This document shows positions 7,877 through 15,950 of a stretch of 64,000 nt of DNA, piece after piece. The position numbers were made by a program, and so were the translations under genes. The stretch comes from Pseudoflavonifractor gallinarum (lineage in GTDB: Bacteria; Bacillota; Clostridia; Oscillospirales; Oscillospiraceae). The stretch is taken from assembly GCF_014982855.1 (NCBI RefSeq), contig NZ_JADCKF010000010.1, positions 62,001-126,000 on the forward strand, read 5' to 3'. How positions within the stretch are numbered: position 1 is the first letter of the stretch; each line of letters opens with the position of its first letter. The notes beneath the pieces were generated by a model. That model was not told the DNA's origin. It made no database searches and saw nothing but the letters and a program-made list of their open reading frames with translations.

Positions 7877-8545
7877 ATGACTTCCATATCCATCCACGGC
7901 GGACAGATCCCCATACAGCCCAGCCGCTTTGTGCAGCAGCTGAAGCTGAATGGCGCGCCCGTCCTGCGCATCTCCTGCTGTCTGCCCCGCCTGGTGAGCG
8001 ACAGCCGGGGCGCGCGCAGGATCAACCGCTACTACCGCCAGCTCTCCGACGCCTGGCGAAGCCGCTGGACCGGCGTCCTCTATACCCGGGCCTGCGCCGC
8101 CCAGAAGGCCGCCCTGGCGGAGGGAGCCTCCTTTTCCCCGTGGGAGGCCACATTGGACTATACCCTCACCCTGCAAACCCCGAAGGTCCTCAGTCTGACC
8201 TGGCAGGTGGAGGAGAAGCGGTCCGGGGTCCAACGCGCCCAGCAGCACGGGGATACCTGGTCCCTCCTGGATGGGTCCCCCCTTCCCCTGCGCGGCTTCC
8301 TGCCAGGGGGACGCCGCTGGAAGCATCGGCTGCTGGAAGAAATTTCGAATCAAATGGCCGCCCGGACCGCCTCGGGTGAGCCCTTCCGCCCCGATTCCGC
8401 AGCCATGCTGCGCCGGTATTTTCAGCCGGAGCAGTTCTTTCTCACCCCGGAAGGAGTGACCGTCTGGTTCGCGCCGGACACCCTCGCGGCCCCCTCGGCC
8501 GGCGCCCCGCGCTTTTCCTTTTCTGCTGCTGTCACGAAAAAATAA
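7877..8545 (+). CDS. DUF3298-like (RsiV C-terminal type) protein without a membrane anchor
   Basis: 222 aa. The body resembles DUF3298, the extracytoplasmic domain of the anti-sigma factor RsiV and related proteins: a YYRQL segment near residue 51, then PWEATLDYTLT, SLLDGSPLPLRGFLP, LRRYFQPEQFFLTPEGVTVWF. No signal peptide, transmembrane helix or sigma-binding region is seen, so an RsiV role is unlikely. It is divergent from yerC and just upstream of purA. The ribosome binding site AAAGGGGG lies 9 nt before the ATG. Function unknown; the family assignment is by pattern only. Confidence 0.7.
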   Translation: MTSISIHGGQIPIQPSRFVQQLKLNGAPVLRISCCLPRLVSDSRGARRINRYYRQLSDAWRSRWTGVLYTRACAAQKAALAEGASFSPWEATLDYTLTLQTPKVLSLTWQVEEKRSGVQRAQQHGDTWSLLDGSPLPLRGFLPGGRRWKHRLLEEISNQMAARTASGEPFRPDSAAMLRRYFQPEQFFLTPEGVTVWFAPDTLAAPSAGAPRFSFSAAVTKK

Positions 8546-8569
8546 GGTGATTTTTTCGACTTTTACGCC

Positions 8570-8598
8570 TTGTCATCCCAGAAAAAACGCGATATAAT
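8570..8598 (+). promoter_or_regulatory. purA promoter
   Basis: TTGTCA, exactly 17 nt, TATAAT. Transcription would start near 8605, leaving a GC-rich leader of about 85 nt that can fold (GGAC-AAC-GTCC and a GCGCG/CGCGC stem) but does not match a purine riboswitch. Confidence 0.88.
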
Positions 8599-8690
8599 AT
8601 CACCGCTGTTTTGGGGACAACGTCCGCAGGCAGCGACGTTTGCGCGCGGGAAAAGGCCAATGCGCGAATCCCCGCGGCAGGAGGCTCATT

Positions 8691-9968
8691 ATGGTCAAAG
8701 CAATTGTTGGCGCAAACTGGGGCGACGAGGGTAAGGGAAAAATCACCGACCTCTTTGCCGAAAAGTCCGACGTGGTCATCCGCTTTCAGGGCGGTGCCAA
8801 TGCCGGCCACACCATCATCTGCGACTACGGTAAATTCGCCCTGCATCAGCTCCCCTCGGGCGTCTTTTACCCCCACACCACCAACATCATCGGAAACGGC
8901 GTGGCGCTGAATGTCCCCGCGTTTCTCAAGGAACTCAAGACCCTGGAGGACGGCGGCGTCCCCGCTCCCCACGTGATCGTGGATCAGCGCACCCAGCTGC
9001 TCATGTCCTACCACATTCTGCTGGACACCTATGAGGAGGAGCGCCTGGCCGGAAAGGCCTTTGGCTCCACCAAGTCCGGTATTGCTCCCTTCTACTCGGA
9101 CAAATATGCCAAGATCGGCATTCAGGTGGCCGATCTCTACGACGAGGCCCGCCTGAAGGAGCAGCTGGAGCACATCTGCACCCTGAAAAACGTGCTCATG
9201 GAGCACCTCTATCACAAGCCCCTCCTGGATCCCAACGCCCTCTTTGAAGAGCTGATGGGCTATCGGGATGGCCTCAAGCCCTATGTGGGCGACGCGGTGA
9301 CCTATGTCCACCAGGCCCTGGCCGAGGGCAAGGAGATCCTGCTGGAGGGCCAGCTGGGCTCCATGAAGGACCCCAACCTGGGCATCTGCCCCATGACCAC
9401 CTCCTCCCACACCCTGGCCGGCTTCGGCACGGTGGGCGGCGCGGTGCCTCCCACGGCCATCCGCGACGTGGTGGTGGTCACCAAGGCCTACTCCTCCTCC
9501 GTGGGCGCGGGCGCTTTCGTCAGCGAGATCTTCGGCGAGGAGGCCGAGGAGATGCGCCGCCGGGGCGGCGATGCCGGCGAGTACGGCGCCACCACCGGCC
9601 GTCCCCGCCGGGTGGGCTGGTTTGACGCCGTGGCCACCAAGTACGGCTGCATGGTCCAGGGTGCCACCCAGGTGGTCCTGACCGCCATCGACTGCCTGGG
9701 CTACCTGGATGAGATCAAGGTCTGCACCGGCTACGAGATCGACGGCAAGGTCACCACGGATTTCCCCGTGCCCGCTCTGCTGGAGAAGGCTAAGCCCGTG
9801 TACGAGACTCTGCCCGGCTGGAAGTGCGACATGCGGGGCATCACCGATTACAGCCAGTTCCCCCAGGCCGCCAAGGACTATGTGGACTTCCTGGAGCGCC
9901 ACATCGGCTACCCCATCTCCATTGTCTCCACCGGCCCCAAGCGCCACGAGATCGCCCTGCGCAAGTAA
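8691..9968 (+). CDS. purA: Adenylosuccinate synthase
   Basis: 425 aa, standard length. It catalyses the GTP-dependent first step from IMP to AMP by joining aspartate. The N-terminal GANWGDEGKGK phosphate loop, GGANAGH, FGSTKSGI and the TTGRPRRVGWFD loop are all intact. The start is the ATG with AGGAGG 6 nt upstream; an upstream in-frame ATG at 8640 lies in the leader and would add an unrelated peptide. Monocistronic with its own promoter and a terminator at 9985-10019. Confidence 0.97.
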   Translation: MVKAIVGANWGDEGKGKITDLFAEKSDVVIRFQGGANAGHTIICDYGKFALHQLPSGVFYPHTTNIIGNGVALNVPAFLKELKTLEDGGVPAPHVIVDQRTQLLMSYHILLDTYEEERLAGKAFGSTKSGIAPFYSDKYAKIGIQVADLYDEARLKEQLEHICTLKNVLMEHLYHKPLLDPNALFEELMGYRDGLKPYVGDAVTYVHQALAEGKEILLEGQLGSMKDPNLGICPMTTSSHTLAGFGTVGGAVPPTAIRDVVVVTKAYSSSVGAGAFVSEIFGEEAEEMRRRGGDAGEYGATTGRPRRVGWFDAVATKYGCMVQGATQVVLTAIDCLGYLDEIKVCTGYEIDGKVTTDFPVPALLEKAKPVYETLPGWKCDMRGITDYSQFPQAAKDYVDFLERHIGYPISIVSTGPKRHEIALRK

Positions 9969-9984
9969 TCAAAACGCGAGGATC

Positions 9985-10019
9985 AAAAAGGCAGACAGCC
10001 ACAGGCTGTCTGCCTTTTT
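9985..10019 (+). terminator. purA terminator
   Basis: Stem GGCAGACAGCC-ACA-GGCTGTCTGCC with AAAAA before and TTTTT after. Repeat type A copy 1 begins 2 nt later. Confidence 0.93.
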
Positions 10020-10021
10020 AT

Positions 10022-10220
10022 GCGTGTCGAAAAACTTCGACACGCTTCTCAAAAATGCAAGCATTTTTTCGAGGGGATACAGCCCCCTGCGTCGCACGCG
10101 CAAAGCGCGCACGCTTGTGGGCTGAGAAGTGTTTTTTCCGAGGCACATGTCCTCGGAAAAAACGGATTTGGACCTTCTTTTGCCGCCTGCGGGCGGCAAA
10201 ACTCTGCCGAGGGCTTTTTT
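10022..10220 (+). repeat. Structured repeat type A, copy 1 (full)
   Basis: About 199 bp filling the space between the convergent purA and gpsA genes. Consecutive hairpins: GTGTCGAA/TTCGACAC-type end stem, AAAAATGC-AA-GCATTTTT, a GC-rich middle arm, TTTTTTCCGAGG/CCTCGGAAAAAA and TTTTGCC/GGCAAAA. It ends in CTCTGCCGAGGGCTTTTTT. Highly similar copies lie at 25228, 32918 and 37802. This copy differs from the others in the fourth stem by changes on both strands of the stem, which keep pairing. Confidence 0.85.
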
Positions 10221-10228
10221 GAAGACCG

Positions 10229-11230
10229 TTACAGCCAGCTGTCCTCGATCTCGTGCTTTTTGGCCCGGGTCATCAGCTCGGTAATGACTTTACGGGGGTC
10301 CTTCCCCTCATAGAGAACGGAGTAGGCCGCCTCGGTAATGGGCATCTCCACCCCCATCTTCTCGGCCAGCTCCTTTCCGGTGGCGGTGGCGTAGTAGCCC
10401 TCCACCACCGCGCCGATCTGCTGGATGGCCTCCTGCACCGGGACGCCCTGCCCGATCAGAATGCCGCAGCGGCGGTTGCGGGAGTGCATGGAGGTACAGG
10501 TGACGATCAGGTCGCCCACGCCGGTGAGGCCCGCAAAGGTCTCCTTCCGTCCGCCCATGGCCACGCCCAGGCGGGCGATCTCGGTAAGTCCCCGGGTCAT
10601 CAGGGCCGCCTTGGTGTTGTCGCCGAAGCCCATGCCGTCGCAGCAGCCGGCGCACAGGGCGATGATATTCTTGAGGGCGGCGCCCAGTTCCACGCCCACG
10701 ATGTCGGGAGAGGTATAGACCCGGAAGCGCTCGTTCATGAAGAGATCCTGCACCAGCTCGGCGGCCTTCTGGTTCCGGGAGGCAGATACCACCGCCGTGG
10801 GCACCTTCCGCCCCACCTCCTCCGCGTGGGAGGGACCGCACAGGGCCACCACCGGATGGTCCGGCCCCAGCTCCTGCTCGATGGCGTCGGTGAGGGTCAG
10901 GGAGGTGTCCTTCTCAATGCCCTTGGAGACCGATACCACCACGGTTCCGGGGTCCAGGACGCCCTTCAGGCTCCGGGCGGTGGTCCGCACCGCAAAGGAC
11001 GGGGTGGCAAGAACCACCATGGCGCATCCGCGGACGCAGTTCAGGTCGCTGGTCAGCGCCAGCTCCCGGGGCAGAGGCACGCCCTTGAGCATGGGATTCT
11101 CACCTGTCTCCCGCAGGACCCGGGACTCGGCCTCCTGATAGGACCAGAGCGTGACCTCATTTCCGTTTTCCAGCAGCACCATGGCCAGAGCCGTGCCCCA
11201 GCCGCCGCTGCCCAATACCGCCGTCTTCAT
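10229..11230 (-). CDS. gpsA: NAD(P)-dependent glycerol-3-phosphate dehydrogenase
   Basis: 333 aa, full length. It reduces dihydroxyacetone phosphate to sn-glycerol 3-phosphate, the backbone for phospholipids. The N-terminal GSGGWGTALA dinucleotide loop, the GPSHAEEV motif and the ELGAALKNIIALCAG catalytic lysine region are present. Its start overlaps the plsY stop by 4 nt. PlsY uses its product, so the pair is functionally as well as translationally coupled. Confidence 0.96.
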   Translation of the reverse strand: MKTAVLGSGGWGTALAMVLLENGNEVTLWSYQEAESRVLRETGENPMLKGVPLPRELALTSDLNCVRGCAMVVLATPSFAVRTTARSLKGVLDPGTVVVSVSKGIEKDTSLTLTDAIEQELGPDHPVVALCGPSHAEEVGRKVPTAVVSASRNQKAAELVQDLFMNERFRVYTSPDIVGVELGAALKNIIALCAGCCDGMGFGDNTKAALMTRGLTEIARLGVAMGGRKETFAGLTGVGDLIVTCTSMHSRNRRCGILIGQGVPVQEAIQQIGAVVEGYYATATGKELAEKMGVEMPITEAAYSVLYEGKDPRKVITELMTRAKKHEIEDSWL

Positions 11231-11937
11231 TGGGACCCCTCCTTCTTTTTATGCAGGCTGAATTTGGACTCATTTCCCTGGATCAGACGCTGGATGTTCC
11301 CCCGGTGCTTCCAGAGGATCAGTCCGCCGATCAGCGCGGCCAGCAGGGTGAGCGCCACACTGTGGTACACAAACCAGGTGGCGAAGGGGAAGCTGGCCCC
11401 CGCCCAGCAGGAGCCCAGGGACACATACTTGGTCAGGATGGCCAGGATCAGGAATCCCCCCCAGACCACCAGCGCAATACGCCAGTCCATCATGATGGCG
11501 ATGGCACCGCCGGAGAGGATGCCCTTTCCCCCTTTGAACCCAAACATACAGGGGAACATGTGTCCCAGCAGGCACCACAGGCCCGCCCAGTACTTGGCCC
11601 CCACCGACAGGCCCGGCCAGCCCACCAGCCACACGGCGAAGAGGGCCAGGCAGATGGCCACGATGGCCTTCACCACATCGGAGAGGATGACCACCAGCGT
11701 CAGCTTTCCGCCAAAGACCCGGTGGAAATTGGTCAGGCCCGCGTTGCCGCTGCCGTGATTTCGCACGTCGTTGTGCAGGATATACTTGGACACGATGATC
11801 GCTCCGTTGGAGCAGCCCAGGAAGTAGGAGAACACCGCGATGACCACCGCCAGAACGGCCAGCAGGATGGGGTTGGGCAGCGCGTTCATGGCCCAGTCCG
11901 GCCCGCCGTTGACCAGCGCGCGAAAGGAGTCCAGCAT
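11227..11937 (-). CDS. plsY: Glycerol-3-phosphate acyltransferase (acyl-phosphate dependent)
   Basis: 236 aa integral membrane protein with about five to six hydrophobic segments. PlsY transfers an acyl group from acyl phosphate to glycerol 3-phosphate to make lysophosphatidate. Typical motifs are SNGAIIVSK, RNHGSGNAGLTNFHRVFG and FGFKGGKGI. It lies 3 nt after der and overlaps gpsA by 4 nt. The C-terminal HRGNIQRLIQGNESK is also family typical. Confidence 0.95.
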   Translation of the reverse strand: MLDSFRALVNGGPDWAMNALPNPILLAVLAVVIAVFSYFLGCSNGAIIVSKYILHNDVRNHGSGNAGLTNFHRVFGGKLTLVVILSDVVKAIVAICLALFAVWLVGWPGLSVGAKYWAGLWCLLGHMFPCMFGFKGGKGILSGGAIAIMMDWRIALVVWGGFLILAILTKYVSLGSCWAGASFPFATWFVYHSVALTLLAALIGGLILWKHRGNIQRLIQGNESKFSLHKKKEGSQ

Positions 11938-11940
11938 CCC

Positions 11941-13266
11941 TTACCCCTCCTTGTCGCTCTTCTGCCGGATGGTGAGACGCACGGGCGTTCCCTCCAGGCC
12001 GAACGTGTTGCGGATCTGGTTCTCCAGATAGCGCTGGTAGGAGAAGTGGAAGAGCTTGGCGTCGTTGCAGAAGCAGACAAAGTGGGGCGGACGCACCCCC
12101 ACCTGGGTCATATAGAAGACCTTCAGGCGGCGGCCCTTGTCGCTGGGGGGCTGCACCCGGGCGGTGGCGTTGGCCAGGAGGGTGTTGAGCATACCGGTGG
12201 TGATGCGCATGGCCGCCTGGTCGTTGACATAGTTGATGAGCTCAAAGAGACGGGGGACCCGCTGGCCGGTCAGGGCCGAGATAAAGAGGATGGGCGCGTA
12301 GGGCATGTAGGAGAGATCCCGGCGGACCTCCTCCCGCATATGGTCCATGGTCTTGTCGTCCTTCTCCACGGCGTCCCACTTGTTGACCACGATGATGCAA
12401 GCCTTGCCCGCCTCGTGGGCCAGACCCGCCACCTTGGTGTCCTGCTCGGTGACGCCCTCGTTGGCGTCGATCAGGATGAGGCACACGTCGCTGCGCTCAA
12501 TGGCCATGGTGGCCCGCAGGACGGAGAACTTCTCGATGGGATCGTCCACCTTGGACTTCTTCCGCATACCGGCGGTGTCGATGAGCAGGTACTTGCCCTT
12601 GTCATTCTCAAAGTAGCTGTCCACCGCGTCCCGGGTGGTGCCCGCCATGTTGGAGACGATGACCCGCTGCTCGCCCAGGATGCGGTTCACCAGGCTGGAT
12701 TTGCCCACGTTGGGCTTGCCGATGATGGCCACCTTGATGACGTCGTCGTCCAGCTCCTCTTCCTCCTCGGGGGGGAAGTACTCAAAGCAGGCGTCCAGCA
12801 GGTCGCCGGTGCCGTGGCCGTGGACGGCCGAGACCGGGATGGGATCGCCCAGACCCAGGTTGTAGAACTCATAGATGTCCGGGTTGGTGTGGCCCACCTG
12901 GTCCATCTTGTTGATGGCCAGGACCACCGGCTTGCCCGACTTCAGGAGCATCTTGGCCACCTCGTGGTCGGAGGCGGTGAGTCCGGTCTTGATGTCGCAC
13001 ACGAAGATGATGACCGTGGCGTTCTGGATGGCGATCTCCGCCTGGGCGCGCATGAAGGCCAGGATCTCGTTGTCGGTGCCCGGCTCGATGCCGCCAGTGT
13101 CCACGATATTGAATTTGCGGTTGCGCCACTCACACTCGGCGTACAGCCGGTCCCGGGTGACGCCGGGGGTATCCTCCACAATGGACAGCCGCTGTCCGCA
13201 CAGCTTATTGAACAGCATGGACTTGCCCACGTTGGGCCGGCCCACGATGGCGACTAACGGTTTCAT
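11941..13266 (-). CDS. der: Ribosome-associated GTPase Der (EngA)
   Basis: 441 aa with two tandem GTPase domains and a C-terminal KH-like domain, the unique Der architecture. First P-loop GRPNVGKSMLFN with DTPGVTRDR and DTGG; second GKPNVGKSSLVN with DTAG; NKXD motifs NKMD and NKWD. It is essential for 50S subunit maturation. The start ATG overlaps the end of the DUF512 gene by 4 nt. The DUF512-der-plsY-gpsA order is a known arrangement in clostridia. Confidence 0.97.
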   Translation of the reverse strand: MKPLVAIVGRPNVGKSMLFNKLCGQRLSIVEDTPGVTRDRLYAECEWRNRKFNIVDTGGIEPGTDNEILAFMRAQAEIAIQNATVIIFVCDIKTGLTASDHEVAKMLLKSGKPVVLAINKMDQVGHTNPDIYEFYNLGLGDPIPVSAVHGHGTGDLLDACFEYFPPEEEEELDDDVIKVAIIGKPNVGKSSLVNRILGEQRVIVSNMAGTTRDAVDSYFENDKGKYLLIDTAGMRKKSKVDDPIEKFSVLRATMAIERSDVCLILIDANEGVTEQDTKVAGLAHEAGKACIIVVNKWDAVEKDDKTMDHMREEVRRDLSYMPYAPILFISALTGQRVPRLFELINYVNDQAAMRITTGMLNTLLANATARVQPPSDKGRRLKVFYMTQVGVRPPHFVCFCNDAKLFHFSYQRYLENQIRNTFGLEGTPVRLTIRQKSDKEG

Positions 13267-14753
13267 TTCGGCTCACACTCCTCTTCCGTCCGCCGTCTGC
13301 GCGGCGGGTTATAGCGGTAATAGTCTTCCGTATCGGTCGGGAAGGCATCCCCCTCCCCGTCGGTTTCCTCATAGGCGTCGTCCCAGGAGTCCTCGTCTTC
13401 CTCGTCCTCGCAGGAGACCCACTCCACGGCACCGCCGTCGTCCCAGTCCACGTCAAAGAGAGCATCCAGCAGCGCGCCGCCGTCCTGCTCCACGGGGACC
13501 ACCGTCACGTGCAGGGCCTCCTCCACCGCCTCGATGGTGGTGTCGTCCAGGAACACGTTCTCCTCATGGCGGAGCATGTTCACCGGGATGAGCAGCCGCT
13601 CTCCCAGGGTCCGGTCCCGGAGCTGTTCGATCAGGTCCCTTCCGGTCACCAGTCCGGCCACATTGATATTCTCTCCAAAGAAGTGGTTTACGATGGGGAC
13701 TACCTGGCCCTGGAGGCCGGGGCATTTCCCGCGGGCCTCCTCCACCAGTTTCTCAATGGTGGGGGCGGCCGCCAGTCCGGTGGCAATGGTAAAGGAGGAG
13801 GGCTCCTCGTCCCCCTCCACGCTGAGAAGGGCGGCATGGAACTCACTCTCCAGCAGGCGCAGCATGCCCACGCCGTTTTCCAGCTGGACAAAGCGCTCAA
13901 AGCTCTCCTCATCGGGGAGGGGACGGCCCGCCTTCAGATAGAACTCGTCGGAGCACCAGACCATCCGGGTCCCCCGCTCGGCCAGAGAGCGGGCGGCAAA
14001 GACCTCCACCTGGTCGATGACCGCGGCCGCGCCCTCGGGCGTATAGGGCTCCAGCTGACACAGGCCCTCCCGGAACTTGGTCAGGCCAACCGGCACCACT
14101 GCCACGCTGTTCACGCCCGGCCAGAGGGCGGAGAGCTCCTCCATGGTCTGCTGGAGGGCAGGGCCGTCATTGATGCCCGGGCAGGCCACTACCTGACAGT
14201 TCATGGTGATGCCCGCCCCGGCAAAGCGCCGCATGATGTCCAGACACTCCCCGGCCCGGCGGTTTTTCAGCAGCTGCCGGCGCAGCTCCGGATCGGTGGC
14301 GTGGACCGAGATGTTGATGGGGCTGACCCGCAGGTCGATGATGCGCTGGATCTCCCGCTCGGACAGGTTGGTCAGCGTGATATAATTCCCCATCAGGAAG
14401 GAGAGCCGGGCGTCGTCATCCTTAAAATACAGCGTCTCGCGCATGTTGGGGGGCATCTGGTCCACAAAGCAGAAGATACAGTTGTTGGCGCAGGAGCGGG
14501 CCTTATCCATCAGATAGGTCTCAAAATTGAGCCCCAGATCCTCGCCCACGTTCTTCTCCAGGGAGACCGTCCGCTCCGTTCCGTCCGCCGCCCGGAGCAC
14601 CAGCTCCAGGCTGGGGTCATAGGTATAGAATTTGTAGTCCAGCACATCCACGATGGCGTGTCCGTTTACCTGCGTGACCGTCTCACCCGGGCGCAGGCCC
14701 GCCCGGTGGGCCGGACTGCCCGGATCGATGCTCTGGATCTTTGTCAGGCTCAT
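13263..14753 (-). CDS. DUF512 family PDZ/radical SAM protein with an acidic tail
   Basis: 496 aa. An N-terminal PDZ-like segment (IQSIDPGSPAHRAGLRPGE, residues about 6-24) is followed by a radical-SAM-like domain with the cluster motif CANNCIFCFVDQ near residue 88. A C-terminal DUF512 region carries NHFFGENINVAGLVTGRD. The role of this family is not established, but it is almost always next to der. The last 60 residues are strongly acidic (EDEEDEDSWDDAYEE) and end in a basic NPPRRRRTEEE patch, beyond the usual family end. First gene of the four-gene operon. Confidence 0.9.
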   Translation of the reverse strand: MSLTKIQSIDPGSPAHRAGLRPGETVTQVNGHAIVDVLDYKFYTYDPSLELVLRAADGTERTVSLEKNVGEDLGLNFETYLMDKARSCANNCIFCFVDQMPPNMRETLYFKDDDARLSFLMGNYITLTNLSEREIQRIIDLRVSPINISVHATDPELRRQLLKNRRAGECLDIMRRFAGAGITMNCQVVACPGINDGPALQQTMEELSALWPGVNSVAVVPVGLTKFREGLCQLEPYTPEGAAAVIDQVEVFAARSLAERGTRMVWCSDEFYLKAGRPLPDEESFERFVQLENGVGMLRLLESEFHAALLSVEGDEEPSSFTIATGLAAAPTIEKLVEEARGKCPGLQGQVVPIVNHFFGENINVAGLVTGRDLIEQLRDRTLGERLLIPVNMLRHEENVFLDDTTIEAVEEALHVTVVPVEQDGGALLDALFDVDWDDGGAVEWVSCEDEEDEDSWDDAYEETDGEGDAFPTDTEDYYRYNPPRRRRTEEECEPK

Positions 14754-14824
14754 AGCGCTCCCTCACTCTCCCCCGCCGCCGGACCGCCCAGCGGCCCAAC
14801 GGTGAAGGGGACATATATAGATAC

Positions 14825-14853
14825 ATTGTAATACAGACCCGGAAAAGCCGCAA
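14825..14853 (-). promoter_or_regulatory. Probable promoter of the DUF512-der-plsY-gpsA operon
   Basis: Minus strand: TTGCGG, 17 nt, TACAAT, about 70 nt upstream of the DUF512 start codon. The -10 matches 5 of 6; the -35 is weaker. Confidence 0.6.
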
Positions 14854-14883
14854 GTACTCTCTGGTGTGATCTTCCATTTCCGG

Positions 14884-14912
14884 GCAAAAAGAAAGAGGGG
14901 ACACTTCCCCTC
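14884..14912 (-). terminator. rpmF terminator
   Basis: Minus strand stem GAGGGGA-AGTG-TCCCCTC followed by TTTCTTTTTG, about 18 nt after the rpmF stop. Confidence 0.88.
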
Positions 14913-14929
14913 TCCTCTTTTCAGGCTAT

Positions 14930-15127
14930 TTACTTCGCCTCGGCCACAGCCTCGGTCTTGCCGAACTCATGGCCGTTGTAGCTCAGGCAGGACTTGCACA
15001 TCCGATGCGGGAGCCGGAACGCACCGCACTTGGGGCAGGTGGTGATGCCGGGGGTCTCCAGCTTCCAAACGGAGCTACGGCGCTTGTTACGGCGCTGCTT
15101 GGACACTTTACTCTTAGGGACTGCCAT
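14930..15127 (-). CDS. rpmF: 50S ribosomal protein L32
   Basis: 65 aa. Basic N-terminus (AVPKSKVSKQRRNKRRSS) followed by a four-cysteine zinc site: CPKC at residues about 32-35 and CKSC about 12 residues later, so this is the zinc-containing form of L32. It lies 44 nt after yceD and is cotranscribed with it, the usual bacterial pairing. Confidence 0.97.
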   Translation of the reverse strand: MAVPKSKVSKQRRNKRRSSVWKLETPGITTCPKCGAFRLPHRMCKSCLSYNGHEFGKTEAVAEAK

Positions 15128-15171
15128 TTATGACACCTCCTTAGGTCAATGCCCTGGCCGGGCAATATTTC

Positions 15172-15678
15172 TCAGTCATCAGACTCTTTATCCAACAGCT
15201 GTGCGAGGACAGCAAAACGTGGATCAACTTCAGCCCTGCACTGGCAGGGGCCGTCGTTCAGATTGGCGCCGCACTTGGGGCACAGCCCCTTGCACTCCTC
15301 CGAACAGACGTGCTTGGGTTCCATTGCGAGGACCAGATCGGTGGTGAAGACCTCTTCCAGGTCCAGCTCTCCGCCGTCCAGCAGCAGGATGTCGTCGTTC
15401 TCCTCATCCTCCAGCGTCTCAGCCAGCAGATGCTCCACCGGGAGGACCAGTTCCTCCGAGAAGGGCTTGAGGCAGCGGTCACAGACCACTTCCAGCGTGG
15501 TATGGGCCTCCCCCTCCAGCACCAGAGCCCCGGCCTGATTGCGGACCTGGCCGGAGACCTCCACCGGATGGGCGAAGGGCTTGCTTCCGAAAAAGTCCAG
15601 CTCAGAGAGCTCCAATTGGAAGGAGAAGGGCACGCTGGCGCCCGGCTGATGGATGATGTCGCGGAGATTCAGTCGCAT
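15172..15678 (-). CDS. yceD: YceD family (DUF177) protein
   Basis: 168 aa, the normal size for DUF177. In other bacteria YceD has been tied to 23S rRNA accumulation, and the gene is nearly always upstream of rpmF. Paired cysteines are visible: CDRC near residue 90 and CSEECKGLCPKCG near residue 130, suggesting zinc binding. The LNDGPCQC and DPRFAVLAQLLDK end is family typical. First gene of the yceD-rpmF operon. Confidence 0.93.
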   Translation of the reverse strand: MRLNLRDIIHQPGASVPFSFQLELSELDFFGSKPFAHPVEVSGQVRNQAGALVLEGEAHTTLEVVCDRCLKPFSEELVLPVEHLLAETLEDEENDDILLLDGGELDLEEVFTTDLVLAMEPKHVCSEECKGLCPKCGANLNDGPCQCRAEVDPRFAVLAQLLDKESDD

Positions 15679-15707
15679 GGCACACCTCTCACAATGTCAC
15701 AGCAGAC

Positions 15708-15736
15708 ATTATAACGAATACTACGGATATTGTCAA
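15708..15736 (-). promoter_or_regulatory. Consensus promoter of yceD-rpmF
   Basis: Minus strand reads TTGACA, 17 nt, TATAAT, an exact consensus, about 30 nt upstream of the yceD start. Confidence 0.92.
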
Positions 15737-15864
15737 ATACTTTTTCGCAAAAAATCCGTATTTTTTCATAGGACGGTAAGCTGTACTACTTTACGCCCGC
15801 CGTCCCGTATATCATAGCACATTCTTTTGGGGGAATGCAACCCCCAAAGGTGTACGAAGAACCT

Positions 15865-15893
15865 TTGCGCTCAGGGGGATTTTATGCTATACT
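15865..15893 (+). promoter_or_regulatory. Promoter of the RluA-family gene
   Basis: TTGCGC, 17 nt, TATACT, about 58 nt upstream of the start codon. Just upstream of it is a TTTGGGGG/CCCCCAAA hairpin (about 15813-15850) of unknown role. The rest of the 272-bp divergent space shows nothing else. Confidence 0.7.
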
Positions 15894-15950
15894 CGTACCA
15901 ATTGCAAGACCACCGGGCCCCTCTCCGGCCCGCTACTGTGAGGATCACCT

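Noticed and set aside
8600-8690. Purine riboswitch in the purA leader
   Set aside because: The leader folds but lacks the three-way junction and conserved core of purine riboswitches.
10020-10313. Short open frames inside the type A repeats
   Set aside because: They arise from GC-rich hairpins; frames differ between copies and no shared peptide is conserved under codon-like change.
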